Source: Tulasnella sp. 424 (lineage: Eukaryota; Basidiomycota; Agaricomycetes; Cantharellales; Tulasnellaceae). Taken from it: DNA of 64,000 bases. The translations under genes were made by a program, and so were the position numbers. The notes under the pieces were generated by a model. That model did not search any database and was not told the DNA's origin. It saw nothing but the letters and a program-made list of their open reading frames with translations. Position 1 is the first letter of the stretch. Each line of letters opens with the position of its first letter. This document shows, piece by piece, positions 40,101 to 51,937 of the stretch. Location: contig WSUB01000069.1 in assembly GCA_019633425.1 (NCBI GenBank), forward strand, positions 124,001-188,000, given 5' to 3'.

Positions 40101-40825
40101 AAAGCCATAACGGACAACAGCAACCCGTCGATCACCAGAGTCCCTACGGCCAGGCTTCTTCCGCTTCGTACGATGCCTTTGGGAACGGGAACGGCTCCCA
40201 GGGCCAGGATAACAGCCCCGTCGACTTGATGAGCATGAGTCACTCGATGGTTTCGGATGCTGGAGTCGACCCGAGTGCGTCTGCGTTGGGCGGGATGACT
40301 TTCAGTCCTGGGTTGACGTATACGGAGACGCTGCACTATCCTGGACCGTTGAGCTTGAGCTACTACCAAGCGCAGTACGGGATGCCACCGGAGTTGACCG
40401 TTCCTCCTGATCCGTCGACGCAGGGACAGCAGGGTGTTCAAGTCGGTCCTCAGCAGCAACCCGTCCAGTCTCCGAGCTTGCAAGGCGTTGGATCTCCGAG
40501 GGGAGCTGGAGGCTTGTTTGGAGGTGCCGCCGGACTTGGAGGAAATGGTGATGCCGCGCCCTCGGTGTGGGATGCCCAATTCCAGCTGCCGTTCACGTCG
40601 AACTATTCTTTCGGTTTCGGAGCAGCGATGGCCGCTGGTGGAGGAGACGGTTCCAATAACAACAACAACAACAACGGCGGCAACAACAACGCGTTTGGTG
40701 AGAACGCCGGTTTGGGAGTCGTTCACCCTCCGATGCTGCCCACTTGGTATTCTTCCACGCCTGGTGCGGAGGCAGCTGCTACCAAGACTGAACCAGATCA
40801 TGAAATCTCGTTTGGGCATCATTGA
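37192..40825 (+). CDS. AreA-like GATA transcription factor with two zinc fingers
   Basis: A nuclear transcription factor, probably for nitrogen or metabolic control. Eight exons (37192-37218, 37307-37385, 37542-37701, 37850-39353, 39439-39538, 39623-39698, 39812-39823, 39913-40825) total 957 codons. The N-terminus has the AreA GATA-like domain with KTWKVCTKVA and RLENLSWRLWHLQNLM. A long Ser/Thr/Pro/Gln-rich middle follows. Finger 1 is CANCGANSTPLWRRG, CNACGLF; finger 2 is CYNCGTVATPLWRKDEDG, CNACGLY; both have 17-residue loops. Basic KLHGEKRPSSMKSDVIRKR follows finger 2. The second finger is split over three exons, one only 12 nt. The C-terminus is Gln/Asn-rich. Two adjacent fingers are common in basidiomycete members of this group. 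The ATG at 37192 directly precedes the conserved domain. Confidence 0.9.
39812..39823 (+). other. 12-nt micro-exon in the second GATA finger
   Basis: TTGCGGTTTATA, bounded by CAG and GTAAGT, encodes the ACGLY core of finger 2 together with bases from both neighbouring exons. Without it, the last zinc-binding Cys is lost, so its inclusion decides whether finger 2 folds. Confidence 0.8.
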
Positions 40826-42808
40826 ACGATGGACGACGACCAACAACAAAAAGCAACATTAACAAGTTGAAGGGTTTATTCGAAAAAACCAAAGAAAAAA
40901 TTGATTTATTGTGGTTTGGGTTCTCTCTCTCTCTTCTTTTTTTTACGCTCTATCTTCATTTTGTATGTCAGTTTTCATCAACTGCTGCCTTACCCCCTCC
41001 CCCACACGCATTGCACTGGCTCTTCCCTCCCCCCGTCTGCGTCCACTCGCCAATCCAACCTCTTCCCCTTTACTGCGCTCCATCTGTTGTCGTCTATGTC
41101 TTGCGCACTTTCTGAAATACCCCATGTATTATGCGTACAAAAGTCCTCTTATCTCTCTCACCATTTTTTTGTCGCGCCAGTTTCCACTTGCGTTTGTATG
41201 CATGCGACTTTTTTCTCTTTTGACCTTGTTCCCTCATTCCCCTCTCTCTCGTAACCAAAAAAGCAATGATACTTATAACTTGTAGCACCATAACACCGTA
41301 ACGTCGTTCCCTTCTTTCTTTTTTCCTTTTTGCGTTTCTCTTGTTCACTTTGTTATCCTTTTTTTTGAATTGAAATGGAAGTCATTTTGTTGGACTATAG
41401 AGTTGTTGCGTGTCTGGGTCTTCTTGGCGGTGTGCTGCGTCGGGCCCGTCGCTCGTGAGATGTGGACTTGCGGCTCCGATGAAGATGAACCGAAATGAAG
41501 AGCCCTTCGGCTAGAGTCCTTGCGATTGCCGTCATAAGTCTGCTAATATTGCAAGGATCAAGTTTGGAATGACGTCGACCAGAATAGCTCTACACTGCGC
41601 ATGAGGAGTAGAGTCGGCATGTACCCTCCGTCGTGAAATGCACGTTTGAGAGTACTAATATAGCTGGCCGTCCACGTCGGGGTTGTCCTGGTAATATTGA
41701 TGACGTACGCGCAAGAAAATCTCAAGACAGATGGATCGGCAGGTAATACCGACAATGGCTTCGATATAACTCCGGGCTTCCTCGGGGACCGCCCACCTCT
41801 TCGCTGCCCACCTCGGACTCCCTCCCTCTCGCCCACCTTGAGAGTACCCACATGGTATCAGTGTTCGTGGATAGCGTTATAGTCGCTTCTGCATTGGAAT
41901 CCATATGCGAGATAGCGACGTCGGGCCTAGGAGTCCTGGGAAATCGAGGGCGGGAAGCATGAGAGCGCGAGTTCTTCCCGCGCGGTCTCACATCTCGCAA
42001 CTTCCTCCGAGCATGCGCCTCAACTTCGTCCTTCCTGTCCAATGCACATCTAAGAATACGGCCCGGCTATTTTCGCATGCAACGATTCTCCCGCAGCTCT
42101 AACATGACCGGCCAATCAACGTTGACAGCCCAATGATGTCTCCGAATTTGGCGCATCTTCTTGCAAAAGGGCATAACCGGAAGATCAACGAATTTTCCTG
42201 ATCTTGGGCATTCTTCTTCTTCTCGTTCGCGCGCCCGCCTGTTGCGATGGGCCAAGGCACAAGCTGCGAGATGCCCATGGGCCTTTTTCCTATATCCCGC
42301 CGGACGACGTGTCGTTCCCCCTTCCCTTTTCCCTCTTCGTTCCTCCCCTGCCTTCCCCTGCGCTGCTACCTGCTCGTCGTCTCGTTGAGTCGTAGACGTC
42401 TGATTTCGAAAAAGCCTGCTTTTAGCAGCTTAAAGAGCGAAAAGTAAACAAGGGCGCATCTCAGGTGAGTTTTGGCGATATGAGACGCGCTCCCACTCCA
42501 GCGCGTCTCCGTGGCGGAGAGCTCAGTGTGAACGCCATTGTGCTGACTGTCTCCTTTCTTCTCCTTCTCTGTATATGCACTGGACTCGCAACTCCGTTGT
42601 CATCAACGCCAATGGTGTGAATTGTTTCAAACTCGGGTGGACGACAATGCTCGGCGGTACCGCGGGCATTCCCATCGTAGACAAAAGACTCGCTGGACTC
42701 CGGTCTTTCGAATAAAATAAAAAGCTCACGAATTGGTTAACTGGACTCCATGGTACGCTCGTTCCCTCGCCCGCGCATGTCGGTCTTTACTCACCTGGGA
42801 ATCCACAG
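40826..42808. other. Intergenic between GATA factor and GH18-like gene
   Basis: The first 600 bases are extremely T/C-rich and look like a long 3' UTR or downstream region. Past 41560 only short overlapping frames occur. The final stretch before 42809 should be the promoter of the GH18-like gene. No RNA gene recognised. Confidence 0.4.
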
Positions 42809-45450
42809 ATGACACCAAGCATGACCAAATCCACTGCCGCTACTATCCTCTTCTGTCTCGGCCTCACGTCTTCCTGGCTCAACACGGTTGAAGCAAGAGC
42901 TGCACATGAGCGGTATGATCCTTACGGCTACATCTCCTCGACATCATCGTCCACGGCCACCCCAACACTTTCGGACATAGCAATCTCGACGTCCATCCCT
43001 GACGTCGCATCAACCTCGACAAGCTCAGACGGCGTCTTGGTCCGAAGAGGTGCTTCCACCTCCAGCCTCGCTTCGACTTCCACTACGTCTGCAATCCCCG
43101 CCGCATCGACCACCGGAATCTCCATCGTCTCCGTCGGCTCACCGAAACCGCCCCAGGACCCAGTGTACTACATCGCCAATGGATTTTTCGCGAATTGGCA
43201 CGCGCTTTCACCGTCGGATGCTTCGTTCGCTTCGACTACGGGGAGTGGAGTCGTTGGAAAGACGTTTGGTTTGGATGATGTCAAGTGGGATTTGTTGGAT
43301 AGTTTGACGTATGGGTACATGTGAGTCCCCCTTCCCTTCTCGAATCGTGGTCCTGGGAGTAGAGGTGGGAGATGACTGAATGGGTTTTGCTTCATTTACT
43401 TTAGTCCGATACCGATCTCGAATTTTGCCAATATCTCGCTCGGTCTGCAAGATGCCGCCATGATTCCAAAGTTTGTTGAGTTGGCTAATACAAACGTACG
43501 TTTTTCATCATTCTCACCCGTGCCAGTCCAATTCCCGACAGACTGCTAATTTGCGCCCTTTTTTTTTTTTAATAGAACGTCACGTCGATCCTCTCCCTTG
43601 GCGGTCACATTTCATCACCCAACACCGGCGGATCGGCATCCACTGGATTCGCAGCGGCCCTTGCTACCAACGAGACTATTACGGAATTCGTCCAGGGTGT
43701 GTCGTCGCTGGTGAAGAAGCTGGGTGTACAGGGCATCGAATTTGAGTGCGTGATGGTTCTAGGTCTCATGGGCGAAAAAGTCCTGACTGAACCTTGGCGG
43801 CTTTGCATAGTTGGGAGTGGACGCCTTGCTCACCTGATACACCGTACACGTCAAAGGAGCTCTCGACCGCGTTCTTGTCGTTTTTGCAGCAACTGAGGAG
43901 CGAGTTGGACCCTGAAATTATTATCACGTTGGCTGTTGGAGTTGTTCCGTTCGAGGTTCGTTGGTCGGCTTCAGACTCCCAGGCGCTCGGGAAGCTTACC
44001 GCCCGATTTTCAGACTCCTCAAATCGTTCTTTCGGACGATGAGGTTGAAGATACACCTCTCGAGTCCATTTCGCTTGTAAAGACCGACCCGGACTTGACG
44101 GATGGAGCTACGGTTGCTACGACGTTGAACGGGGAGTACAAGAACGTAACTGGGTTTGCAGCGGTCGTTGATTACATCAGTAAGTCCTTCCTCGACCTTC
44201 TTTCTGGCACCCAACGAGGTCTGACCGACTCAACCAACTTTATAGCTGTGATGAACTTTGACCTCTACGGCGCATGGTCGATTGACAACCCCATCGTCTT
44301 GCCAAACTCCCCGCTCAACCAAACTTGCCCTTCAACCGCCCCGACATTCACCTCAAAGATGTACTCGTTCCTGTCTACGGATACTGTAACCAACGACACA
44401 ACCACCTCAATCGCATCCACCCCAGCACCGCCACTTTCTCGTCTCCCAATTTCCGCCAACACCGCCGTCGCATCTTGGGTGCTTTCCGGATTCCGCTCCG
44501 ACCAAATCATCTTGGGCGTTTCGGCGGCTGGAAGGAGTTACCGCGTCGCCGAAGCGGATGCTGTTGGCTTGGACGACAATGGAGACCAAGTGTTGATGCT
44601 TTATCCTCCGTTCAATACGACCGAGGTCGATGCGACCCTCAACGCGACTGCCGCGGGAGCGGTTAGAGCCGAGTTGGGTGATGCCTGGTGGTGGGGTGAT
44701 ATCGCTTCGAGTTTGGGAAAGAACGCGTCGTCGTCGTCCTCCTCCTCCAGCGTTTCGGGGTCAACTACTTCATCAAGTGGAACCGTCTCAGCTAGTGCTG
44801 CGGCAGTGACGACCTCCGCGGCGTGCGTTCTACCGTCGGAGCTCAGCACCATTTCGGGCGTGTACACCTTCCAAGGGCTCATCGAAGCTGGTTTCCTCAA
44901 CGACACGGGCGACGTCGACGGTGGATGCGAAGACGACTCGCAGCCGGCGGACTACATCGGCGGATGGGACGAATGTTCCGAAACTCCCTTCGTTTACGAC
45001 GTCCAGACCGGCATTATGGTTTCGTACGACGACGCCGAGTCGATGGAGCTCAAGGGTCAATTCATCCTCAACTCTGGAATCCGAGGGTTCTCGTTCTACG
45101 AGCTCGGTGGAGATTCGAGCGACGCGACGTTGTTGACAGCTGTGAGGCACGGTGCTGGGTTCGCTGACCCTGCTGACGGAACGGACAACGTATGCACGGA
45201 GACGGATGATAGTTCGACGGACGATTTGACTGTGACGGATTGGGAGGGAATCTTGCAGACCGCTGTGGACTCGTGGCTTGCGGCTACGTCGAACACCACC
45301 ACCACCGACGATGTCACTACCGACGATACCACAATCGAGCAGCCAACGGTGACAATCACTGTTATCACAGATCCGACTACCACAGTTGCACCCATTCGGA
45401 GAAAGAATTTACGATGGGAAAGGACTGGAGGGAAGTTCTGGTGGTGGTAG
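42809..45450 (+). CDS. Secreted GH18 chitinase-like protein with atypical active site
   Basis: Glycoside hydrolase family 18 fold, likely acting on or binding chitin-type glycans in the wall or secretome. Six exons (42809-43320, 43405-43495, 43576-43745, 43811-43955, 44014-44179, 44246-45450) sum to 763 codons. A signal peptide follows MTKSTAATILFCLGLTSS; then a Ser/Thr-rich stretch to about residue 110. The barrel starts YYIANGFFANWHALSP. TSILSLGGHIS is the SxGG strand, VQGIEFDWEW the catalytic strand, YITVMNFDLYGAW the MxYD strand, and WDECSETPFVYD to ILNSGIRGFSFYELGGDS the last strands. The canonical DxxDxDxE reads QxxExDxE: the acid Glu and preceding Asp are kept, but the first Asp is Gln. 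A Ser-rich insert (near 44730-44820) interrupts the barrel. It may be a chitinase, a related glycosidase or a chitin-binding lectin-like form. Confidence 0.8.
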
Positions 45451-46266
45451 AGAGAAGTAAACGGAGACATCCGCGCGTGTTGGATTGTATCGATTACTAC
45501 CCAACTGACGGAAACAGACATGGACTTTTCCACGGAAACTGGCTCATCATCATCTTCATCATCATTCCCCGATTCCCCATCTTTTTTTTCCCGACTTTCG
45601 CAATGCATTTTCAAGATATATACCAAGCATTTCACGACTGCCTGAGACGGTCGGCACTTCCTTTCGACATTCTCCCCCGCTCCGCGCCCTTGGTATTCAA
45701 GACGCTGAGCGGGTCAATCTTCACGGACTACGCCATTTACTTCAAGACACCCGCCCTTTCACATTCAAGGGTCAACGACCTTCAGTGGGAGTTGCCTACT
45801 ACACCTGATTGGGGTTTCCTTGGACCACGACCCATTACCTTTCTTACACGACCCGTCTGCTCGGCGGGACTACTTGCACTCGTCTTGACGATCGATGACT
45901 TATTACTTCGATTTTTTTGGTGATTTTGATTAGAACCCCAATTGATGAATTTGTTGCGCGAGCGAGTGTGTGGGATTCGTTAGTGGAGAATGGTCAGTAG
46001 ACCCACAGTGACATTTAGTGGTGGATTCTCTCGTATCCCGCGGCCCCCAAGCTTCACTTCATTCCAGGAAAGTGATACGTGAATCTAATCTTATTTCGGT
46101 GGCACGTAACTAGTGTTAGCTCGCGTGATAGTATCCTGGAACGCCACCAGGTGTGGGAGAATCACGAGTTCCGGTGTTGTACGTCACAATTCACATTCAA
46201 GTCTATCATTTCCCGAAGCACCCTCTTAACTCATCCATGTCCCTACGTCGTAGAGGGAATGCCACT
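45451..46266. other. Intergenic; left edge of the triplicated block
   Basis: From about 45796 ('cctgattggggtttc') the sequence matches 52513 onward and, in part, 59873 onward, which marks the start of unit 1. Before that is the 3' flank of the GH18-like gene. The region 46080-46260 is the duplicated amidohydrolase promoter. Confidence 0.6.
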
Positions 46267-49118
46267 ATGCCCGGTTCTAATCCATCCTCCAAAACCCCAG
46301 TCGATGCTGGAACACCGGCCGCCGCCGACAAAACCACCCCTCTCACGAAGGCCAAAATTGACAAGCGAGAGTCTTATTCCCCAGGCAAGAGGTATATAAG
46401 TCGCTCTCGGATACAAACAGTCCTTTGCGGCTTAGCCATCGCCCTAGTCGTTGCGCTCTCCCAGCGGTCTCGCTCTTCCAACTCCTTACCGGAATCCTGG
46501 GCACTCTGCACAAAAGGCCACAACAGTGCTATATACACCGTCGATCCCACCAATCCGACGGTCGAATGCGTCGTTGTTCATCAAAAGTCAATAGTTGACT
46601 GGGGTACTAAGGAATACGTAAAGAAGACGTGGGGGGATCGGGATACGATTGGTCCGCCTTTGCTGGGAAAGAGGGACGCTCAAAAGACATTTAGTTTGGG
46701 TGAAGAGGTGGTGAAGAAGGGGTTGAAGTTCAAATATTTGAAGGAGGGAGAAGCAGCTTTTCCAGGGTTTGCAGGTGAGCGAAGGTCCTCCATGACTATA
46801 GATGTTGTTGTCTGACATCGACATCTCGACCAAAAGATGCACATGCGCATATTCTCGATTATGGAGCCACTCGGGAGCTAAATCTGGATGGTTCGTCATC
46901 CGTGGAAGGTCAGTTCTCTCTGAAAGTGGGAGTTATTAAAAGAGTTTGACGCGTTGCGGATTTCGGGTAGAGGTGCGAGAACGTATCAGGCACTACATTC
47001 AATCCAAACCGGAAATCTTGAATGATACAACAGTTTGGATACAAACTTCTGGATGGGACCAGAACCGTTTCCCCGGTGGAAATTATCCCTCTGCAGTGAG
47101 TGTTACGTGGCAGTGTTCTCGTGCGTTCATCCTTTGCTGAACCGTCTTCTTGCTTGCTAGGCGGACCTAGAAGCAGACGAACTCCTGCGCGGTAGGCCCA
47201 TAGTTCTCGCGCGAGTAGATTACCATGCGTACTGGATTTCGCCGAGGGCTTTGGAGCTCCTAGGAGATCTGCCAGACCAGGTCGATGGAGGCTTGATAGT
47301 CCGAGACGCCGACGGCAAGCCGACAGGTGCGAGTGGCGCATTCATATTCGATTGGAATCGCCTAACGGATCCCGCCAACTCGCAGGCATCTTTGTTGACA
47401 AGGCCATGGACATGATCGGTAAGTTCATGCGTTCTCTCAATCTGAAGCATTCGTTGTTACTAACCCCGATTCATCAATAGAGAAAGCTAAACCAGAGCGG
47501 ACCACGCTTGAGATGCTCTCACACTTCAACACTACCATGCATGATGCTCTGCGGCATGGCCTGACAAGTATACACGACGCCGCAGCATATTTACCATCGA
47601 TCGACTTTTTCAAACTCATAGCGGATAGAGGGGCTCTGCCGGTAGGATTCAGCATCATTCTTGCCCAGTCGTTTGTGCTGAATATTTGAGGCGTTATTTT
47701 AGATAAGGCTAAATCTTATGGCGCATGTCGACTCGGATGATTACTGGGGTGGACAGCTCGAGAGATTAGAGGGGTATGCTGATCACAGGTTGAACGTACG
47801 GAGTGTGAAGCTGTTTACCGATGGTGCGTGACTCCGCCTGAGATAAGTCCTTTATCTCAATTCTGACCACGAATTTGTATCAATTACTGCAGGGGCCCTT
47901 GGTTCCTGGGGCGCCGCGTTGTTGGAAGATTATAGTGACCAGCCAAACAATAAAGGACTGATGAGGATGTCAGACGAAACGATCCAAGAGCATGTAAGGC
48001 GTTTCATTGAAGATGTGAGTGGCCGTCGAGTTTTTTCGGTGGACCACGTGCTAATTCGATTGACTTCTTTTGTAGGGGTGGCAAGTGGTTAGTTCACAGG
48101 CTTGATCAGAACTCCTGAGCTCTGCTAACGGGTCTCTGGCCAGAACGTGCACTGCATTGGGGTAAGTTCTTCCCGCGACGAACGTATGCGAACTACTTGT
48201 CTGACGTTAACAGGATCGAGCAAACAAAGTTGTCCTTGACGCCTTCGAGAAAGCGTTGGCTAACGACACGCAGAAGCTCCGTCACCGCCTTGAACATGCC
48301 CAAATTCTGACCCAGGACGACATAAAGAGAGTTGGAAGACTCGGAAGTAAGAAATTTTTGCTTCTTGCAATCGCTAAGCTAGGTCGTAACGGAAGGTGGC
48401 CTTAGTTATCGCCAGCGTACAACCAACACACTGTACCAGCGACATGTCGTACGCAGAGACCAGACTGGTAAGCCTAGCGTTTAGCATTACAATTGGCGGA
48501 TATCATTTTACGCTGCCGGTCTGGGACAGGGGCCCGAAAGGATCAAAGGAGCTTACGCGTGGCAGAGCCTCATTCGGTGAGTTAACGCGTACGGCCAACG
48601 TCGTCAGCACCAGGTGTACTCACGAAGTCGTATTGGTTATCAGCAATGGTGCCTATCTAGTAACAGGTTCAGACTTCCCTGTAGAAGGAATCAACCCTTT
48701 ATTGGGCTTCTATGCCGCGGTGACTCGGTTAGACTTGAATGGAGAGTCGCCGCATGGTCCTGGTGGATGGTTGGTGCTTTTGAGCACCACGGCGAACTTG
48801 ACTTGACATATTAACGGTCAATTCGAACCCAGGTTCCCCGATGAAAGATTAACCCGAGAGCAAGCTCTCCATGGCATGACTCTGGGAGCAGCATATGCCG
48901 GATATCAGGAAGATATAATCGGTTCGTTTCCGCTAGAGTGGACCGGGCAGTGGAAGCTGACCGCAACGGACCACGCCTGCAGGCTCATTGACTCCAGGAA
49001 AACGTGCCGACTTAGTCGTTCTGGACAAAGATATTATGCAAGTCCCGCCAGCCGAAATACTGAATACGAAGGTCAAGGCAACGATTGTAGACGGGAAATT
49101 GTTTTACGGCAAGCTGTG
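46267..49118 (+). CDS. Membrane-anchored amidohydrolase (AH_3, YtcJ-like), unit 1
   Basis: A predicted metal-dependent hydrolase of the amidohydrolase superfamily, subgroup AH_3; substrate unknown. The N-terminus is polar (MPGSNPSSKTPVDAG), then a hydrophobic helix VLCGLAIALVVALSQ around residue 60, suggesting a type II membrane anchor with the catalytic domain outside or in the lumen. About 14 introns. Motifs: metal-binding HxH in GFADAHAHILDYG (near 46840), DYHAYWISPRAL, GLTSIHDAAAYLP, LFTDGALGSWGAAL, NVHCIGDRAN, LRHRLEHAQIL, TGSDFPVEGINP, and GSLTPGKRADLVVLDKDI at the end. The introns at GKPT|G and at DIIG|S are recognised because splicing restores the family consensus. All exons join to the TGA at 49116. 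The downstream orphan gene is convergent. Confidence 0.85.
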
Positions 49119-49715
49119 AAGCTCGTGCAATGAGTTGCTTGATACAGTTCCAGTTCCGACTCTGTACTGTAACTTATGGAAGCGCTTTCTGGATATCTCA
49201 TCTTATGGGGTGAGTTTGAAATAGTTCAGCTTTAATACAATGGCGACGGTCAGTACGACAACCCATCACCCGATAGCTCGCAGATGGGTCATCGGCTCTT
49301 GCTCCGCTTTCTTTTGTTAACCGGTTGATGTACTACTGGCTGCGAGGCTCGACGCTGACGGCGCAGGACGGACTCCGACAAGACGACTTGGACCGTCACG
49401 CGACTAGGAAGCTTACGCTGGCGAAAAGGGAGATCCAACACAATCGATTGATAATAGACAAGAAAAACAGACAAGAACGAGAACGGAGACAACAAATACA
49501 AAGAAGAAAAGCAGGGCTCGAGCAAGGAGGGATTAAGAAAAATCAGGCAGGAAGAGGACAAGGGAGAAGGGAGACGGGGGATCCGTGGAGGCTCTGACGA
49601 CAACGATAACGACAGACCGGATTACTAGAAAGGGAACCACCTCGCCGCCTATTAGGATAACCTGGGGGTGAGAGATGTTAGGATCGAGTGAAAGGGTAAG
49701 ACAAGGCCGAAAGAC
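49119..49715. other. Intergenic between convergent genes, unit 1
   Basis: Holds both transcript ends. A segment of about 170 bp around 49206-49375 is shared with unit 3 (62306-62475) but absent from unit 2, where flanks join directly near 56607. The minus-strand gene could extend into 49640 if a further splice is used. Confidence 0.5.
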
Positions 49716-51937
49716 TCACAAAGCGGCAGCCGTCCCGATCTTGCCCGCAGCGAGGAACGCATGGCGGGCAACTAAGACATCGGAAACCAAGCCGCAAGGT
49801 GAAAGATAGAGAAATATGGGCTTGTTTTCCGTTGTCGCTGTTGTCGTGCCTGTGACGAAAGAACGAGGGAGACGCGTGTTAGAAATAAACAAAGAAAGTC
49901 GAAACAAAACGGGAACGCGCCATTACTCACCCTCGAGCCTCTGCGTGCGATCTTGGAGCGGTTTGCACGCTCTCGAACAAGAAAAGGGCGGGGAAGGGGG
50001 GAGAAGGGGAGAATAGAAGAAAAGGAGAAGAGATGAGGGGAAAAGAAAACAACAGGAACGAGAGAGAGAGAAAGAAGAAAGAAACTTCGTCCATCGCCAC
50101 CTATTTCGAAGGCTCAAATAGCACCCAACAAACAGCTCGACTCGGTAGTTCAGCGCAGCCAACGTCGAGTCTAGTCCATTCTTCACCCCCGACCACCCGC
50201 CTCCACCCCTCTACACCCTCCCCCTCGAAACACCAGCACCAACTTCAACTCGGCAAAGTTGAAGCTAGGACCGGCCCCGGGGAGGAACGTTAGGGACGAG
50301 GTTCGAGGGACTTACCCGCCCCGGGTAAAGATCTTCGCGAAGGTTCGCCGAAGTGGATAAGGGGGCGAGGGCGGAGGGGGGTGGGCCTGTTGCTGGGCTT
50401 GAGGCACTGTCTCCTGCAGCACGACGATGAAGGAGGGAGGGATCTGCGCAGCGGGGGCTGGAAGAGGTCTTGCGTCCTCTACCACGGGACGAACGGCGAC
50501 GCCCACAATGGACGGTTGGGCCTCGACTGACCAATCGCGTCGAGGTGCGGAGGCAAGGAGGATTGGCCCCAGAAGTGGGGCCAGTGCCTCCTCATCGTTC
50601 GCAACGCGGCCTCTCTTGCTAGGCCCTGCGCTCCCTTCGTCCTCGTCATTAGAGGCTCGCTTCCTTTTTGGGGTCGCGAGCGACAGACTTGGTGAGATCG
50701 GCTCCTCTTTCGGAATGTCGAAGCGGGCTGGAGTTGACATATTCCGGAGGTTCCTCACCCTTCTTGCCTTCTTGGTAGGCGATGCCCCTTCGCTGTCTGA
50801 GGGAGCAAGATCGTCGGCGTCCTCATCTTCTTCATCAGTCTCCGGCTCGATGCGCCGGCGCTTTCCAAGAGCTTTCTATATACCCAAGAAACAAAACTCA
50901 CATTCGTAAGTCGCTCGACGATAGAATAAGACGATTCACTCACAGCACTTGGTCCAGCTTTCGACTCCTTCTCTTTTTCATTTGATTTATTGTATTTTTG
51001 TGCTCGAGAAGTCGACGCCATGCTTTGGACAGCCGGGGGCGTTGACGAAATAGAAACGGTGGTGGAGGTGGAAGAACCTCCGCTGTTGGTAGCAGCGGTA
51101 GTCCTCCTGCCTCGACGAGGCCTAGGCACGAGTATGTCTTGCAAGAGCTGGGCGGTTCTCAGGGCGGACTCCCTGAGACTACGACGAGGTGGGTGGTTGG
51201 GTGTTGGAGCACCCTTCCGCCCACGCCTCGATTTAGTAGAACCCTCTGTTGTTGTAGTACCTGATGTACCGGAAGTTGCCTCGTGAGCCATGTCGGAGCC
51301 TTTATGGGGTGAGGGGATATCGGCGGCGGGGAGAGTATGTCTGAGGAGTGAGGCGCCTGCCGAAGAGCCGGCCTCGGGTTGAGACCCGGTGTGTTCGGCT
51401 TGAGGAATAGTCTATTGTAAAGTCGCAAGGGTGGAGAAGTGAATTAGAGAGTGCCAGCGAATACTACAAAAGGTTCTACCCACAGTCTCGTGATGAGCAA
51501 AGGCCTGAGGAACTACCCCTCCGGTGGCGTTCGATGCGGATGTTACTGAGGAAGGGCCCGCTGAGCCCGGGGCGCCAACAGCCAAAGCTTGGTCCGCGGT
51601 AGCAGAGGTGTTGGCGGCGATGAGAGCGGGCTCGACGGAAGGAGCGTTTTGACCAGCGGCGACTCCTTCGGCCTACAAAGTCGTGAATCAGCAGCGGTCG
51701 ATGGCAAGAAATCTAAGTGACGCTCACCACTTCAGCGACGTTCGGGACATGAGGACCTTGCTGGACTTGGTTCCCGCCAGCACCAGGCTGAATCCCTTGA
51801 GGGAGGACGTCGCCTTCGCGGCCGCCATCAGAGCCGTAGATGGACATGACGGAGTTGAACTGGGGATCGTTGCGGTTGAAGGCGAGTGCCTTGGCGAGTT
51901 GGGGGTTGTAGGGATAGTTGCGTTGAGGAGCGGCCAT
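49716..51937 (-). CDS. Orphan disordered nuclear-type protein, unit 1
   Basis: No family recognised. Predicted exons: 51937-51728, 51672-51484, 51411-50944, 50875-50316, 49971-49931 and a last short exon ending at TGA 49716. The N-terminus is conserved in unit 2 (MAAPQRNYPYNPQLAKALAF). Then an Ala/Ser/Thr-rich stretch, a basic patch (SRRGRKGAPTP, RPRRGRRT), an acidic one (EPETDEEDEDADD), likely nuclear localisation signals (PTKKARRVRN, ATPKRKRASND), and a Pro-rich C-terminal part with the ordered-looking YPLRRTFAKIFTR. The end reads LQDRTQRLE joined to VARHAFLAAGKIGTAAAL, if the acceptor just before TTGCCCGCC is used. That tail is hydrophobic and conserved in all units. A strong donor overlapping the stop (TTTGTGAGTC) leaves open another exon. 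The first four exons are well supported, the last two less so. Confidence 0.65.

Noticed and set aside
43936..44013. Frame extending the last GH18 exon upstream
   Set aside because: This stretch contains the predicted intron 43956-44013. Splicing gives the conserved continuation.
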